Assembly (NCBI RefSeq): GCF_020080835.1
Contig: NC_058162.1
Location: 13,228,612-13,292,611 of the forward strand
Reading direction: 5' to 3'
DNA: 64,000 nucleotides
Source: Cotesia glomerata
Taxonomy: Eukaryota; Arthropoda; Insecta; Hymenoptera; Braconidae
The notes under the pieces were generated by a model. The model was not told the DNA's origin. It ran no database searches and was given only the letters and a program-made list of their open reading frames with translations. Below are positions 1 to 11,504 of the stretch, in pieces. Position 1 is the first letter of the stretch. Every line of letters starts with the position of its first letter. The position numbers and the translations under genes are program-made.

Positions 1-150
1 TATGTTATTTTTTAATGGCTTAATTAAAGATTAGCAGAAACTTCTTAAGTATTGTATACATCTATATACTACAAGACGAAAGGCTATTTGAAAACGAAAT
101 TTTAAAAAATTGAAAGATTTTAATTTTTATTTCATGTTCTGACAATTTAC

Positions 151-960
151 CTGACTTGAATGGTAGGATGCATTATCCATTACAATCATGGTTGGCTCTT
201 CCAGATTCGGGATCAATTTCGTCTTAAACCAATTAAGAAATCGATCTGAATCCATAGAATTATGGTAATCATCTTCTTCAGATTTTTTTTTATTGGTACA
301 CATAATTAATCCAGCTCCCTCAACGAAACCCTCTCTTCCTCCTGCATGGCAAATCATGAAACGAGATCCAGGAGTAGCTTTTCTTAATGAACAGCTTCTT
401 TCATCTTGGTTTTGCCAATCTTTTACTTTTCCTGTGCCATGCTGATACGTCAAGTTTCATCCTGAAATATTACTTTCCGTCGTTTACTGTCGTGATTTTC
501 TTTAAACTTTCGAAGAAACATTAATCTCTTTATAATTATATATGGTTGTTGCCTGACGTATCGTAAGCCATTTCGTTTTTTATAGGTGAAACCAATATCA
601 TGCAGTACCTTCCTTAGCGTTTCTTGACAACCGTCAAAAGGAATTTTTCGATTTCTAGAAAATAAATAAAGTATATTTTTAATTTATGGAGACTTTTATT
701 GGTTTTATAATTTTATATTTGTGATGAACGGTTCTAGATACATACCTAATTTTCGCTATCAATTCTGCGGTTGTTATCGATCGACGTTCTCTGCAAAATT
801 CGTAAATGATATTACTAATGTCCGATTTCACTTCTTCAGAAACCTCACGAACTTCCGCCTTACGAGCTCTTATTTTTCCAGGAGTACTATAAACACCATT
901 TTCTTTACCAATTTTCACATATTTTGTGAGGGTGTTTTTCGAAATTTGCAGAGAAGCCAT
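151..960 (-). pseudogene. IS630/Tc1-mariner-like DDE transposase-related gene, partial, one frameshift
   Basis: Minus-strand gene with visible exons. Exon 960-746 begins at an ATG (MASLQISKNTL, helix-turn-helix-like) and ends at a TAG|GTATGT donor. A 91-base intron ends in TTTTCTAG at 655, and the frame continues across the junction. Exon 654-151 carries the first catalytic Asp (IFQDET) and the second Asp (MIVMDNASYHS), and ends at CAG|GTAAAT. The exon with the third acidic residue would lie left of the window. Just after IFQDET the frame shifts by one base at about 454, where this family normally has a Trp codon, so the copy looks dead unless this is a sequencing error. A poly-T AG near 972 suggests an unseen upstream exon. 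The DDE_3/IS630-type assignment rests on the DET and DNAxYH motifs. It could be a decayed transposon or a domesticated host gene. Confidence 0.7.
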
Positions 961-1152
961 GACGCGATTACTAAAAAAAAATCTTATGAGTATCATGTTG
1001 AACTTTTAACATACAAAATGATAAGTTAAGTAATCATAAATTAACTCGCAAGCTTGCAGTCACTATGTGACTGCGGTGACTTGTAAATTATAAATAAATA
1101 AATTTTTGCTTTATTAAATAATGACTTTTATTAGATTGCGCTGTACTTTATT

Positions 1153-1689
1153 AACTATTGACGTTCTTAAAGATATAAGCTCATTCCGATAGTACACTCA
1201 TCAAGAGCTTTCATATGAGTACCCACATGCTTTTTGATATGTTTCATATATACATATATATATATGATATATATTTTAAAGATATAAGCTCATCCCGATT
1301 TTACTCGATCTCATCAAGATTTTTCATTTGAATACCCACATGCATCTTGATATATTTTCTCATATATACATATATACATAATAAATGTTTTAAAGATATA
1401 AGTTAATCCCGATTTCACTCTCATCAAGAGCTTTTATATGAGTACTCACATGATTTTTGATTTATTTTTCATATATACATATATATAATATATATTTTAA
1501 AGATATAAGCTTATCCCGATGTTACACTTATTAAGAGCTTTCATTTCAGTACCCACATGCATTTTGATATATTCTCATATATACATATATATAATATATA
1601 TTTTAAAGATATAAGCTCATCCCGATTTTACTCTCATCAAGAGCTTTTATATGAGTACTCACATGATTTTTGAAATATTTATATATATA

Positions 1690-1694
<5 letters not shown>
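1153..1694 (+). repeat. Tandem array of a ~110-bp repeat, about five copies
   Basis: Units start with AAAGATATAAGCTCAT or a variant near 1168, 1278, 1391, 1499 and 1604, giving a period of 105-114 bases. Each unit has CATCAAGAGCTTT, then TGAGTACCCACATG, then a short TA-rich stretch. A single inverted unit lies at 8713-8815, beyond transposon A and the first solo LTR, so the array and that unit form a distant inverted pair. Confidence 0.8.

Positions 1695-1772
<78 letters not shown>
1695..1772. repeat. (TA)n microsatellite
   Basis: Nearly pure TA repeat directly left of transposon A. Another TA tract (8031-8060) lies at its right end, so the element probably inserted into a longer TA tract. 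Reading frames rich in Tyr-Ile here are artefacts. Confidence 0.95.
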
Positions 1773-1776
<4 letters not shown>

Positions 1777-1780
1777 TATA

Positions 1781-2499
1781 TTAGACTGGGCCAAAAAAAC
1801 TGACTATTTTTTTTTTTCTATCGATACTGTGAAAATATCATTCATGATGATAAAAAAAAATTATTGTGCAAGTTTGAGTCCTTAATAATAATATTAAGGG
1901 GTGTATCGTTCTGACTATTGATTTTTCAACGTTAATCGCATTTTTACTCAAAATTCGTTAATTATCAATCTGAAAATTTTAGCGATATGTATTCTTATAG
2001 GAAATTAAATTTCCTAAAAAGTTATCTTTGTAAATTACTGTAAAACAAGCCGTTTCCTTGTAATCATGCCTTAAACAAAGATTTATTTTTTCAATTTTGC
2101 GTTTCAATTTTGGATTTTTGTAGCTACCAGAAATATCAATATTTTTACAATTTAAAATACTTATTTTCAAAGGAAATTTAATGCTCTACAAAAAAGGTCT
2201 CTTAACATTTTTGATTAAATTCACTCCTTTCAAAGTTATTCGACGTTGAAGTTAAATTCAAAAATAATTTATCGTTTTTCGCGTTACACATGATTTTTCC
2301 TTTTGATTGAAAAATTTATGACTTTAATATTGAGAATAATTTTTTTGTTGGAAGACTAAATTTTTTTATAAAATCATAATTTACCAATGTATTATTTTGC
2401 TTTTTAACGATTAATTATCGACATAAATTCATTTTACTGTATTTAACTAACTCCAATAGTAAAATAAATTCGGTCCCTTTATTATAAATTATTTATTTG
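1781..2499 (+). repeat. Left terminal inverted repeat of transposon A
   Basis: 719 bases that match the reverse complement of 7311-8031. Homology stops at ATTATTTATTTG (2499), after which the two sides differ. The mirrored 63-codon frame in both arms reads without stops, but it probably just reflects the repeat. Confidence 0.9.
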
Positions 2500-2670
2500 C
2501 CTAGTGACATACTTTTACTTACAGAAAAAATTGAATAATAAGTCAAAACAAATTAAATCAATAAAAGAGATAAAAATCATTTTATTTTCACTTATAATTT
2601 ATATTTTACAAAAAATTCTTTAATTGTTATCAAATCATGGCAAATGATCAGTTGAAAAATAATTATTCAA

Positions 2671-4900
2671 TCAAATTACTTTTATTACAATTTGGGTATT
2701 TTTCCGGTGTTCACTAACGGCTAACAACAAATACTGAAGTTGTTCTTCGTTTTTAGTGAGACACTTATTGTAATCTTCAATTAATGATACACCACGTTCT
2801 GCAACATCATTGACGACAGCTAATTTTCCAAAAAATTCCTTACACTCTTGAAAACTATCATTATTGGACCAATTGCTTATGTCTTCATCGATAAAATCAT
2901 ACGGCAAATCAAATTCTTTGAATATGGTGAGCGATTCTACAGAAATGAAGTCACTGATATCTTTTCTAGCAATTCATCTGAATCGCTTGCTACTTCATAT
3001 TTTCTGGTTTTAGTATTTGATGATTTATTATTTATTAGATTTTCAATCATTTTTTTCTTCACAGTCAGGTCAATAGAATCATCAAATAGAGACATTATGG
3101 CTAATTGATCACTCAAATACCATAAATGTCTCACCATTTTCTTGAGAGCAGCTTGCGATACAGTCGAGTTTATTTTGTTATATAATATCAATTGTTGCAT
3201 CAAAGTCAAATCATTATTTGGAGCCAAAATTGCCGAGGATGAAGTAAACCAAGCTTTTATATAAGTTGTAACTATGAAAATACAAATATGACGAAGATTA
3301 TTTAACTCTTTAGGTGTAATCTTAAACTCTGTTCGAAAAATAAATATTTTCAAACAATAAATCGCCTTCGACATCCAACGAGCATGACTCATTGCTCCCG
3401 GACATTTAAAAGTGTAATTATCCTTTGGCGTAGCTCCCAAGAAAATAGATGATAACTCCAAAATTCTCGATAGTCATTTCTTGGAAGAAATTTCTGCAAA
3501 AAATATGATCATTTCTGTTATTATTGAAAGGTAATATCTTTACATGAGAACTGGAGATTTTAAATTGTGTACACAAAACGTGGTCAACTTGAATTAAGAA
3601 AATTATTAAAAAGAACACTATCTTGCCTAAAATGAAAATTTTCTTTGACCAAAAGTTTTTTCTGTGTACTTTTACAACTCAAATAACAACTCAAAATATA
3701 CCTGCGAATAATTATCGATAAAACTTAATAGTTCATCTTTTTTGTTTAATAGTATATTAGCCACTATCTTATCGTTGATGCCAGCGTTATATTTGGATGT
3801 GTTGATTTTATTCCAACCGATTTTAAATCGATTAAAAAATGGAACGTTCGGACCTGATTGTACTGGCCAGTAAGCTTCAAAAACGCCTTTATGACAAGTT
3901 CAATTACATGATGACGACAGGGTAACCATATAAGCTTTCGTTTCAGAATTTTCTCAAGCTCTACGCCAGCGCCATGATGAATTCCTATAGATTAGAAAGA
4001 TAAAGATTTGATTAGAAACATGAATGGCAAATCAAGTGATTTTTTATTTTGAACTATATTACTTCCATAAATTCTGAAAATATAACAATCAGTGGAGTTA
4101 ATTTTTGTAATAAAGTTTATTTTTAAATATTATCATCTGACCACAGAAAACTTTATTTTTGGCAAAAAATCAACTTGTCGGTTTTAGAGGTTTTTAATTG
4201 GAATATTGAAAAATAATTGTGAAAAAGATCTTAAGTATAATTTTTCTCTACTTTTTCAAATCTGAGCTTTTTCAAGTAAATAAGACTAATAATTAAAATT
4301 TACCCGTATTGGTTGCTGCAGTATCAAAGCATATCGCTTTTATGTAATTACTGACACCCCATTGCTCCATAGTTGAGTATACAGCTAAAGCTTGCTCAAT
4401 CCCAGATCCTGAATTAATTTTTGGAATACCCAATAGCTGTTCACTGCCAGACGATGTTAAAAGCACCGGAAGCCTATCTACTGTTTCTGTCCCAACAATA
4501 TCACTTAGCAGTTTACCATCCCAATGGACCACATAATTGTCATTGAATTTTAAGTCTTCTTTTAAGCCTTTAGCAATTTCTTTCCGATGAATTATACGCT
4601 GTCGTTGAATAGTTTTATAACTCAAATTTACATTCAGTATCGAATCCCACACTTTTAAAGTAGCTGCCAAAACATATGTGGCGCTTCGGCTACTTACATT
4701 ACCACGATCCAGTGCAGCAGCTAATTCTGGCGTCATAATATTAATTTTTGGTGTCCGTTTTGCTGTTAAAAATCTGTTTCAAAGTTAGACACATTTGAAT
4801 TTTGACTCATAAATGAATCTGACTTTGATTGCAACTCCTGACTAGATGTTGTAGCATCACAATCATCATTACTGTTATAATCACGAGAGGTGTCTTCTGA
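2671..4900 (-). pseudogene. Transposase of transposon A, central and C-terminal exons
   Basis: Minus-strand exons read as follows. Exon ~4900-4302 contains TPELAAALDRG, HWDGKLL, VDRLPVL, EQLLGIPK and CFDTAATNTG, and ends at a GG|GTAAAT donor. Exon ~3987-3703 contains LIWLPCRHHVIEL and VPFFNRFK, and ends at CAG|GTATAT. The last exon, from ~3497, contains the MSHARWMSKAIYCLKIF stretch and a C-terminus ending near 2671. One-base frameshifts fall near 4767, 3895, 3458 and 2960, so no intact protein can be made. Conserved acidic residues in HWDG and CFDT plus the downstream CRHH...E would fit a DDE/RNase H-fold catalytic triad, but that is inference. It pairs with the N-terminal exon at 6075-6530. 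Confidence 0.7.
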
Positions 4901-4942
4901 AAAATATAAATTATTTTGACATTGTTAAATAGAAAATACACT

Positions 4943-5612
4943 TCTTACAAAAAATAAGGGAGCAAGAAAAAAATCAAAATATTTGGGGTATTTTCAACAG
5001 TCTGTAACTTATAAAAAAACTATCGTACAACAAATAAAAAGCAAATTGCAGCTCTCAGTATTTTATTTTTGGATTTGAGTTCCAAAAATTTTTTATTCTA
5101 ATCTTAAGAAATCTACCGAGATAAAAAATTTTTGAAATTTTTTTGGTTTTATTCTTAACTTATGGATTTGGAAAAATTTTTTGATTTAATCTCTATATGG
5201 ACTGGATATCTTGCTCATTGAGCTTCGATTTGTTAGTTTGAAAACCTCGATTTGAGCATTTCTCGCTGAGATATCGGCGTTTTAATGAAAAAAAAGACCA
5301 TTCTGTCTTTGATTATCAATACCTCAGCAACCAATGATCGTAAAGAAAATTCAAGATGGGTTTTGAAAACTTGGATGAATTTTCTACAAGAATTAGCCAT
5401 TGATTTTTTGAAAAAAAATTTTTTTTTAATCATTACATGAATTTAAAAAGCAACAAAAAAGGGCTTTTCGTAGTTTTTAAAAATCAATTGCCTAATCAAA
5501 ATTTGCTGCAATTTCCTTTTTTTATTTACTGTACGATAATTTTTCACAAGTTACAGCCTGTTGGAAATCCTCCGAATACTTGGATTTCTTTCTTACTTCC
5601 TTAATTTTTGTA
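4943..5612. repeat. Palindromic MITE-like repeat inside a transposase A intron
   Basis: The ends are imperfect inverted repeats: CTTACAAAAAATAAGGGAGC at the left against TTCCTTAATTTTTGTAAG at the right. Inner parts also mirror each other (ATCGTACAACAAATAAAAAG against a TACTGTACGATAA region). A related single arm is at 10728-10973. It lies between coding exons of transposase A, so it is probably a later insertion of a non-autonomous element. Confidence 0.5.
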
Positions 5613-6074
5613 AGAGTATGATAAAAATTACACAATTGTGTAAGTTTGCAAGGCAATTAACTACTAAAATATTATTTTGTGTAGAAAATATGCAAAAAAT
5701 AAGTTATAAAATTGTCAATCTTAACATAATTTAAGTTAATTGTACAGAAAAAAGATTATATCATCAGCCATATAAATTTTAGGAAAATCTGAGATTTTCG
5801 AGCGTGAAATAATTTCATTGGCCTAAAACAATTCGATTTGAATCAAATTATTTTAGTTTTCTTAGATATATTTTCATCAGTTGAGAAAATTGATTCTTTA
5901 TTGAAGAATTTTTTTCTTACTTTGTGTAAAACTTAAAAATTTATTGAATATAATAATTTAGATAAGTATTTATTCATTAGAACATAGTAACTTATTATTA
6001 GCACGGTACAAAATAGTTATTTTGACTTTATTAAACTATTATTAATGAATACGTACCTATCGCCTCTATTTCCA

Positions 6075-6530
6075 TTATTTCTTCGTGTTTTCGTCTGAGA
6101 TATTATTATTATTTTCTTGCAGATTTGAAGACATTGGAAGTTGAAAATCAATATTATTATTTCTATCGAAACCTTTTAAACTATTCTTCCCAGCGATGTC
6201 AAATAATTGTTCGAGTTTTTTTTCAAAGCTATTTTCTCTTTGTTTTTGAGCACGTGATTTTTTTTTGCGATTGCACAGTAAATATTTCCACTTCTTGAAA
6301 ATACTAATTATTTTCTTTACAATGTTGCAAAAACCAGAAGTTGAAATCTGCAAATTATTCCAGCAGTCTTGAACGACACTAGCAGTTTTTGAAGCACTAT
6401 CATAAATTTTTAATTTGAGAACTTTATGTTGATAAAAAAATAATGATAAAACTTCTTTGACAGTCGGAAGCTTACGGTTATTAATTTTCTCAATAGGAAC
6501 ACCGATTAAATAAGTTTTCTCCAATGACAT
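6075..6530 (-). pseudogene. Transposase of transposon A, N-terminal exon
   Basis: Open frame of 151 codons from an ATG at 6530 (MSLEKTYLIGVPIEK). It is Lys/Asn rich, with a basic stretch NRKKKSRAQKQRE near residues 87-99 that could bind DNA or act as a nuclear signal. The frame ends at 6075, and a TAG|GTACGT donor lies a few bases beyond, so the exon probably splices toward the exons at 2671-4900. It is read as the start of the same gene because of strand, spacing and the shared TIR boundaries. No domain is recognised with certainty. Confidence 0.55.
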
Positions 6531-7310
6531 AGTGGCGAGTTTTTTATTAAATCGAACTTAAACGTTACAAAGTAACGTAATGAAACAATTCACAAACACA
6601 GAATTAACTAAACGCTTAATTTGTAATACTGAAACAATTAGATACCATAAATAAATTCAAACTATCAATTACAATTAAACAATCTAAAGAAATAAAGAAG
6701 AAAATTATATACCAAACAATAAATAAATACTTAATGAAAACTCAAATTTGCGTTGACACTGTTTAAGTTACTTTGCACAATGAAGAATAGAATCAAAGTA
6801 ATTATGCACAAAGAGTATTCATTTTTTTGAACAATGCAATGATAAAAAGCAGGGGGTGGGAGTGAAGAAAGGCTATATTTTCAGCTTCAGTAATAGATTA
6901 CGGAAAAGCTCACGATACCTCGCAGCGCTTTGGCGTGAAGAAAGGCAGCGCTGTAGCGTATAACAATCAAGGTCATTTTCCGATCAAAGGAAATCAAAGT
7001 TATTATACACGGATAGTATTCCCTTTTTTGAAAAGCGCAATAATAGAAGCAAGGTGGTGGGAGAAAGGAAGGCTATGTTTTCAGCTTCGGTAACAGATTA
7101 CGGAAAAGCTCACGATAACTCGCAGCGCTGTAACGTGAAACTTTCAAGGTCATTTTCAGGTGGTCGACTTCGCTAATAAACACTTACAAATATAATCGTG
7201 GAGGGAGAGTAAAATTAAATTCTCGTTGACATTAAAAAGGACAAAACAACAAGAGGGCTAAAAACGGAAGTTTAAAAGTGTAAGTTTACAGAAAAAAATA
7301 TATCCCTATA
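6531..7310. repeat. 5' region of transposase A with a ~190-bp tandem duplication
   Basis: No gene is visible. Two tandem copies (about 6797-6985 and 6988-7165) share AGATTACGGAAAAGCTCACG and a TCGCAGCGCT motif, with about 190 bases between them. Placed upstream of the transposase start and inside the right TIR, this may hold the element's promoter or subterminal transposase-binding repeats. That role is inference from position only. Confidence 0.6.
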
Positions 7311-8026
7311 CAAATAAATAATTTATAATAAAGGGACCGAATTTATTTTACTATTGGAGTTAGTTAAATACAGTAAAAATGAATTTATGTCGATAATTAA
7401 TCGTTAAAAAGCAAAATAATACATTGGTAAATTATGATTTTATAAAAAAAATTTAGTCTTCCAACAAAAAATTATTCTCAATATTAAAGTCATAAATTTT
7501 TCAATCAAAAGGAAAAATCATGTGTAACGCGAAAAACGATAAATTATTTTTGAATTTAACTTCAACGTCGAATAACTTTGAAAGGAGTGAATTTAATCAA
7601 AAATGTTAAGAGACCTTTTTTGTAGAGCATTAAATTTCCTTTGAAAATAAGTATTTTAAATTGTAAAAATATTGATATTTCTGGTAGCTACAAAAATCCA
7701 AAATTGAAACGCAAAATTGAAAAAATAAATCTTTGTTTAAGGCATGATTACAAGGAAACGGCTTGTTTTACAGTAATTTACAAAGATAACCTTTTAGGAA
7801 ATTTAATTTCCTATAAGAATACATATCGCTAAAATTTTTCAGATTGATAATTAACGAATTTTGAGTAAAAAATGCGATTACTGTTGAAAAATCAATAGTC
7901 GTAACGATACACCCCTTAATATTATTATTAAGGACTCAAACTTGCACAATAATTTTTTTTTATCATCATGAATGATATTTTCACAGTATCGATAGAAAAA
8001 AAAAATAGTCAGTTTTTTTGGCCCAG

Positions 8027-8031
<5 letters not shown>
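7311..8031 (-). repeat. Right terminal inverted repeat of transposon A
   Basis: 721 bases, the mirror of 1781-2499, ending GGCCCAGTCTAA next to a short TA tract. Confidence 0.9.
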
Positions 8032-8063
<32 letters not shown>

Positions 8064-8707
8064 TGTTCGGTGAACAAGGCCCAGTAGCGATTAACTCGCT
8101 CCTGGGGGACTCCTAAATTCAAGAGACGCACCTGTCCACCGCTAGTTCCCGCAAAAATCGAACCGCCAATAGAAAATCAGCCTCTCGATCACGCCATGAA
8201 TCGACCGCTTTATTGGCTGATCGCTCCCGCTAAACATGCGCAATAGCCTTCTTCCCCAACTCAACGAGGAAGAAGACGAACTATTGTTATTATCTTTCGC
8301 TTCTACGCTTTCGCTGCATCAAGTCGCCATTAGTATTTCTTTACTTTCGCTTTTCGTTAATAAACCGCATTTCGCTTATTTAATAATTTAATTTGCTTAA
8401 ATTAATTGTTAATAATTCGCTTTAGTTTGTTTCAGATAAGTTGTGTTATTTGTGCATTATTTTCACCGCTTTTTCAGTGCCGGCAAAGTGTTCAACCACG
8501 TGTCAACCGGCTTCGCTTTTGCAAACCACGCTGTAATTTATAAATCCGCTTTTATCTTAACAATCCGCTATTAAATATATTAAATATTGAGTGTATTTAA
8601 TGTAAATAAATTCCTAGTGTTATTTTTTATAATAATTTACGCGTTTTAATTGAGATATCCAGACCTAAACCTGATCCCCGCTTTTCCGCTCTTTCAGTAA
8701 TTATTCA
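8064..8707 (+). mobile_element. Solo LTR, family 1, copy 1 (644 bp)
   Basis: Starts TGTTCGGTGAACA and ends TTATTCA, flanked on both sides by a five-base duplication ATGCG (8059-8063 and 8708-8712). A diverged second copy lies at 47273-47910. No coding sequence sits beside it, so this is a solo LTR left by recombination of an LTR retrotransposon. A five-base duplication fits gypsy or BEL elements. Confidence 0.85.
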
Positions 8708-8712
8708 ATGCG

Positions 8713-8815
8713 CAATATATGAAAAATTGATGTGGGTACTCAAATAAAAGGTCTCGGTGAGTGTTATGTCGGGGTGAGCTTATATCTCTAAAAATGTCAA
8801 TAGTTTACAAGATAC
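8713..8815 (-). repeat. Single inverted unit of the ~110-bp repeat
   Basis: Reverse complement of the 1153-1694 unit: GTGGGTACTCA, then GTGAGCTTATATCT. The match continues through an ACTATTGAC-like motif at the outer edge of both sides. This suggests transposon A and the solo LTR sit inside an older structure whose ends are inverted repeats. Confidence 0.7.
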
Positions 8816-9959
8816 AAGGTCATTTTTTAATTATGTATTTAGAGACAGAGTATTTTCGAATGCAGCCTAAATACTTATCACAATAAATTGACAATCAGAG
8901 ATAATTATATGAAACCTTGAAAAGGTTTTTCTTATTAACAACAATATAGATTATATTGGAAATTAATGATATAGGTATATTTTTGTGTAAATTATAATTA
9001 CCTAACTTGTAATAATGGATAGAGTAGGCCTCCATTCTCTTTTTCCCGTACTGCCTGTTTCCAGCAGGAGTACACAGCACTTTGCAACTGTCTATTAAAA
9101 GGTCTTCTTTGTTTAGTCGCCAAATTAGCCGATCACTTTTTAAGATTGGGGGATTTTTTCGGAGAGTCATTAGATAATCTATATCTCATTTTAAAATAAT
9201 TGAAAGTTTCAACATACAAAAAAAACCGTGTTTTGATTTTTAGGTCAAATCAATATCAACATGCATTAATTATAGAATTAAATTGATTTAATGTGTTGAG
9301 TGATGCATGAAACATTTTATACAAAGGAATCACATTTTTATAATTAATTGATCTTTTCACGTAATATTTATCGAAATGGTACTTGTCAAAACGAAATTAC
9401 AATTAATATGTCGTCCGTGAAGTCTCTTGTACTACTGTAGGGGCGTGCTTGCTAATCAGAAAAAAGCAAAGAACTGACGTTTGTCTAAGCTACATCGAGC
9501 GCCTCCGTCAATGTAGAGGGGATGTTTCTTTTTGAATTTTTTACAATTAACAGAACAGAGATAAACAGTACTGCATTTTTTGCTTATAGTTTTACATAAA
9601 TATTATTTTTTAAACTATAAATTTTCAAAAATAATAATCAAAACTTATCGCAAAAGTTGATAATAAAGAAAGTTATTGAAAAAATTTCGTTAAAAAAATG
9701 AGTGATTGAAATCAATGAGCGGCGGTTGTTGTTTTTATGCCTCTACCGTTTTTCACTTCTAAAAAATTTTAAGATTAACTTATCTGGCTTTACTGCACGG
9801 TTCATGATGAGTAGCACCAGAAAGTGCTTTACGATCAAAAAATTTCTTTGCTTAATTAATTATTCTGTACAGTCCCAAATAATAGAAGAAAATTAATACT
9901 ATAGGTACTAACATGTTTTAATTTAATAATAAAAAATATACTTACTTGTTTAATTTTTC
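8816..9959. other. Unassigned stretch, no gene recognised
   Basis: The longest open frames are 91 codons on the minus strand (8895-9170, containing RLIWRLNKEDLL and a possible TAG|GTAATT donor) and 64 codons on the plus strand (9702-9896). Neither matches a family I know. The minus-strand frame has unusually varied amino acids for AT-rich noncoding DNA and might be an exon of a decayed element, but I cannot support a product. Confidence 0.3.
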
Positions 9960-10090
9960 ATGTGAATCATTTTGAAATCAAAGAGCTTTAAGCTGTGGAA
10001 TAGATAATTTCTCGAGCGTTTGAAACTCGTACATAGCAAGAAGTTCCAGGGATTGCCTGCAGAATCAAGCGTTTACCATGTTTTTTTTTC
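9960..10090 (+). repeat. Degenerate end of a GCGGGAAGTT repeat
   Basis: The segment with GAAGTTCCAGGGATTGCC and then CAAGCGTTT is a decayed version of the conserved end of the repeat seen intact at 16940-17956 (GGGAAGTT, then a GGGATGGCCTT-like block, then GTCAACCGTTTT). It is preceded by an AGAGCTTTAAGC-like relic of the GAGCTC-rich portion. Confidence 0.5.
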
Positions 10091-10727
10091 TTTTTTACAT
10101 TCGTATTTATTAATTTGTTTATTCTCAATCTGACACTGAATCTTTTTTCTATTTTTTTTTTTGTTTAAAAATTGCATTCAACCAATCGATTTATACTTTC
10201 TCTTTCCAATCATTCGGTATCTCTTCTGTCTAATTCTTCCCAACTTTCTGTTGCTTTCCCTCCAGTATAAAATAAAAGCTAATTTTTGACGTAATAACGT
10301 CTCATAAATTGACGAACACTGGCAGCACACATGAAAAAGTGTCACGTTCCGTTTAAACCTGAGCGTGCTAGCGAGAACACGCAACAAGCGATAGAAAAGC
10401 ATGATCTCTCTTCTCGCATGACGTCAAAGCTAGTAGTACGAATATTGTTCTATAACTGTATATTAGTCTATAAATCTTCGTGATTATATTGAAACAAGTT
10501 ACTTAAATAAATTTTGCAAAAACTGTAGAAATATTTGTAAATTAAAAATTATTGTTTTTAACCAGTTTAAAAATTTTATTTATATCTAATGATATCTATC
10601 ATATAAAATTTGTATTATTGACGTTATTAATAATTAATATTAATTATAAGTAAGAATATTAATAATGATTATAAACGATGAATTAATAAAATAATTAATA
10701 ATAAAATGATAATAACAGTAGTCACAA
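10091..10727. other. Unassigned AT-rich stretch
   Basis: A 74-codon frame on the minus strand (10178-10402) has no recognisable motif. The rest is AT-rich with no clear repeats. Confidence 0.3.
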
Positions 10728-10973
10728 AAATTAAGGATTATAAAAAAAATTCAAAATTTTTGGGTAATTTTCAAGGAGTTGTAACTCCGAGGGAAATGAT
10801 CGTACAGCAAAAAAAAAGCAAATTGTAGTTTCAAGTATCCACTTTAAAGATATGACCACAAAAATTTATTATCATGTTTGGGTCTGGAGTAATCCTCAGA
10901 AAAGTACTGAAAAAAAATTTTTCCTAATTTTTTCTCATCTAAAAAAAATTCTACGGGCTTCAAAAAAAATTTT
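10728..10973 (+). repeat. Arm of the MITE-like repeat seen at 4943-5612
   Basis: Shares the order ACAAAAATTAAGG, a poly-A/ATTC run, a GTAACT motif, ATCGTACA and AAAGCAAATTG with the element inside transposon A. It runs straight into the GCGGGAAGTT repeat at 10974. Confidence 0.45.
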
Positions 10974-11117
10974 AACTTCCCGCTAAGAAAATCGAAGATT
11001 TTCAAAAATCAAGAAGTTATTGTTATCACTCCGTTTTACGAAAATCGAGTTTTCATCGAATTTCGACGTTTCGAGGTCCTAGGAAGCTTCCCTGACTATT
11101 CGCGCGATGGTGTCTGT
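10974..11117 (+). repeat. GCGGGAAGTT repeat, first part (A half)
   Basis: Begins AACTTCCCGCTAAGAAAATC and includes CCTAGGAAGCTTCCCTGACT, then GATGGTGTCTGTATG immediately before the microsatellite. The same block occurs at 16940, 34216 and, inverted, 44278-44430. In every copy it is followed by a simple repeat. Confidence 0.8.
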
Positions 11118-11243
<126 letters not shown>

Positions 11244-11504
11244 TTTTTTCTTTTTTTTCCCTTAGGGGGGGGGGAGGAATCCTTTTTACGGATTCTAGGC
11301 ATAGTTGTTTGGCCTGGATATGTGGCGACTCGACGCAGCGTCATACTAAAACTCGACACTAACGCCCCTACCCACTAAACCCTAAACCCCTTTTCCTTCT
11401 TTCCTCTAATCCCTCATGGAAACCGCCGTCAGGCATTACTTCGTGAAGGGAGGATCTAGCTACTGCTCTTCCTTCTGGTGGCTAAGGTGTTAACTACCTT
11501 CCTT

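Larger units (their letters stand above)
1781..8031 (-). mobile_element. DNA transposon A with ~720-bp terminal inverted repeats
   Basis: A 6251-base element bounded by inverted repeats starting TTAGACTGGGCC and ending GGCCCAGTCTAA. The arms (1781-2499 and 7311-8031) are almost identical; each even carries the same 63-codon open frame with one residue changed. The inner part holds a broken multi-exon transposase on the minus strand. Both ends abut TA repeats, so the target duplication cannot be read, though TA is compatible. The transposase resembles a family I recall from many arthropod and cnidarian genomes, but I cannot assign a superfamily. High arm identity suggests recent activity or gene conversion between arms, while the transposase is clearly decayed. 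Confidence 0.85.

Noticed and set aside
1603..1794. Open frame of alternating Tyr-Ile (also 11096-11378 and 59647-59931)
   Set aside because: These are translations of (TA)n microsatellites, not proteins.
1979..2170. 63-codon frame mirrored at 7641-7832 as a conserved small gene
   Set aside because: The conservation is explained by the two TIR arms being copies of each other; no independent sign of coding.
11370..11395. Telomere-like CTAAACCC words
   Set aside because: They occur once, inside the R1-clade 3' UTR, and recur with it at 34555 and 45250; no array.
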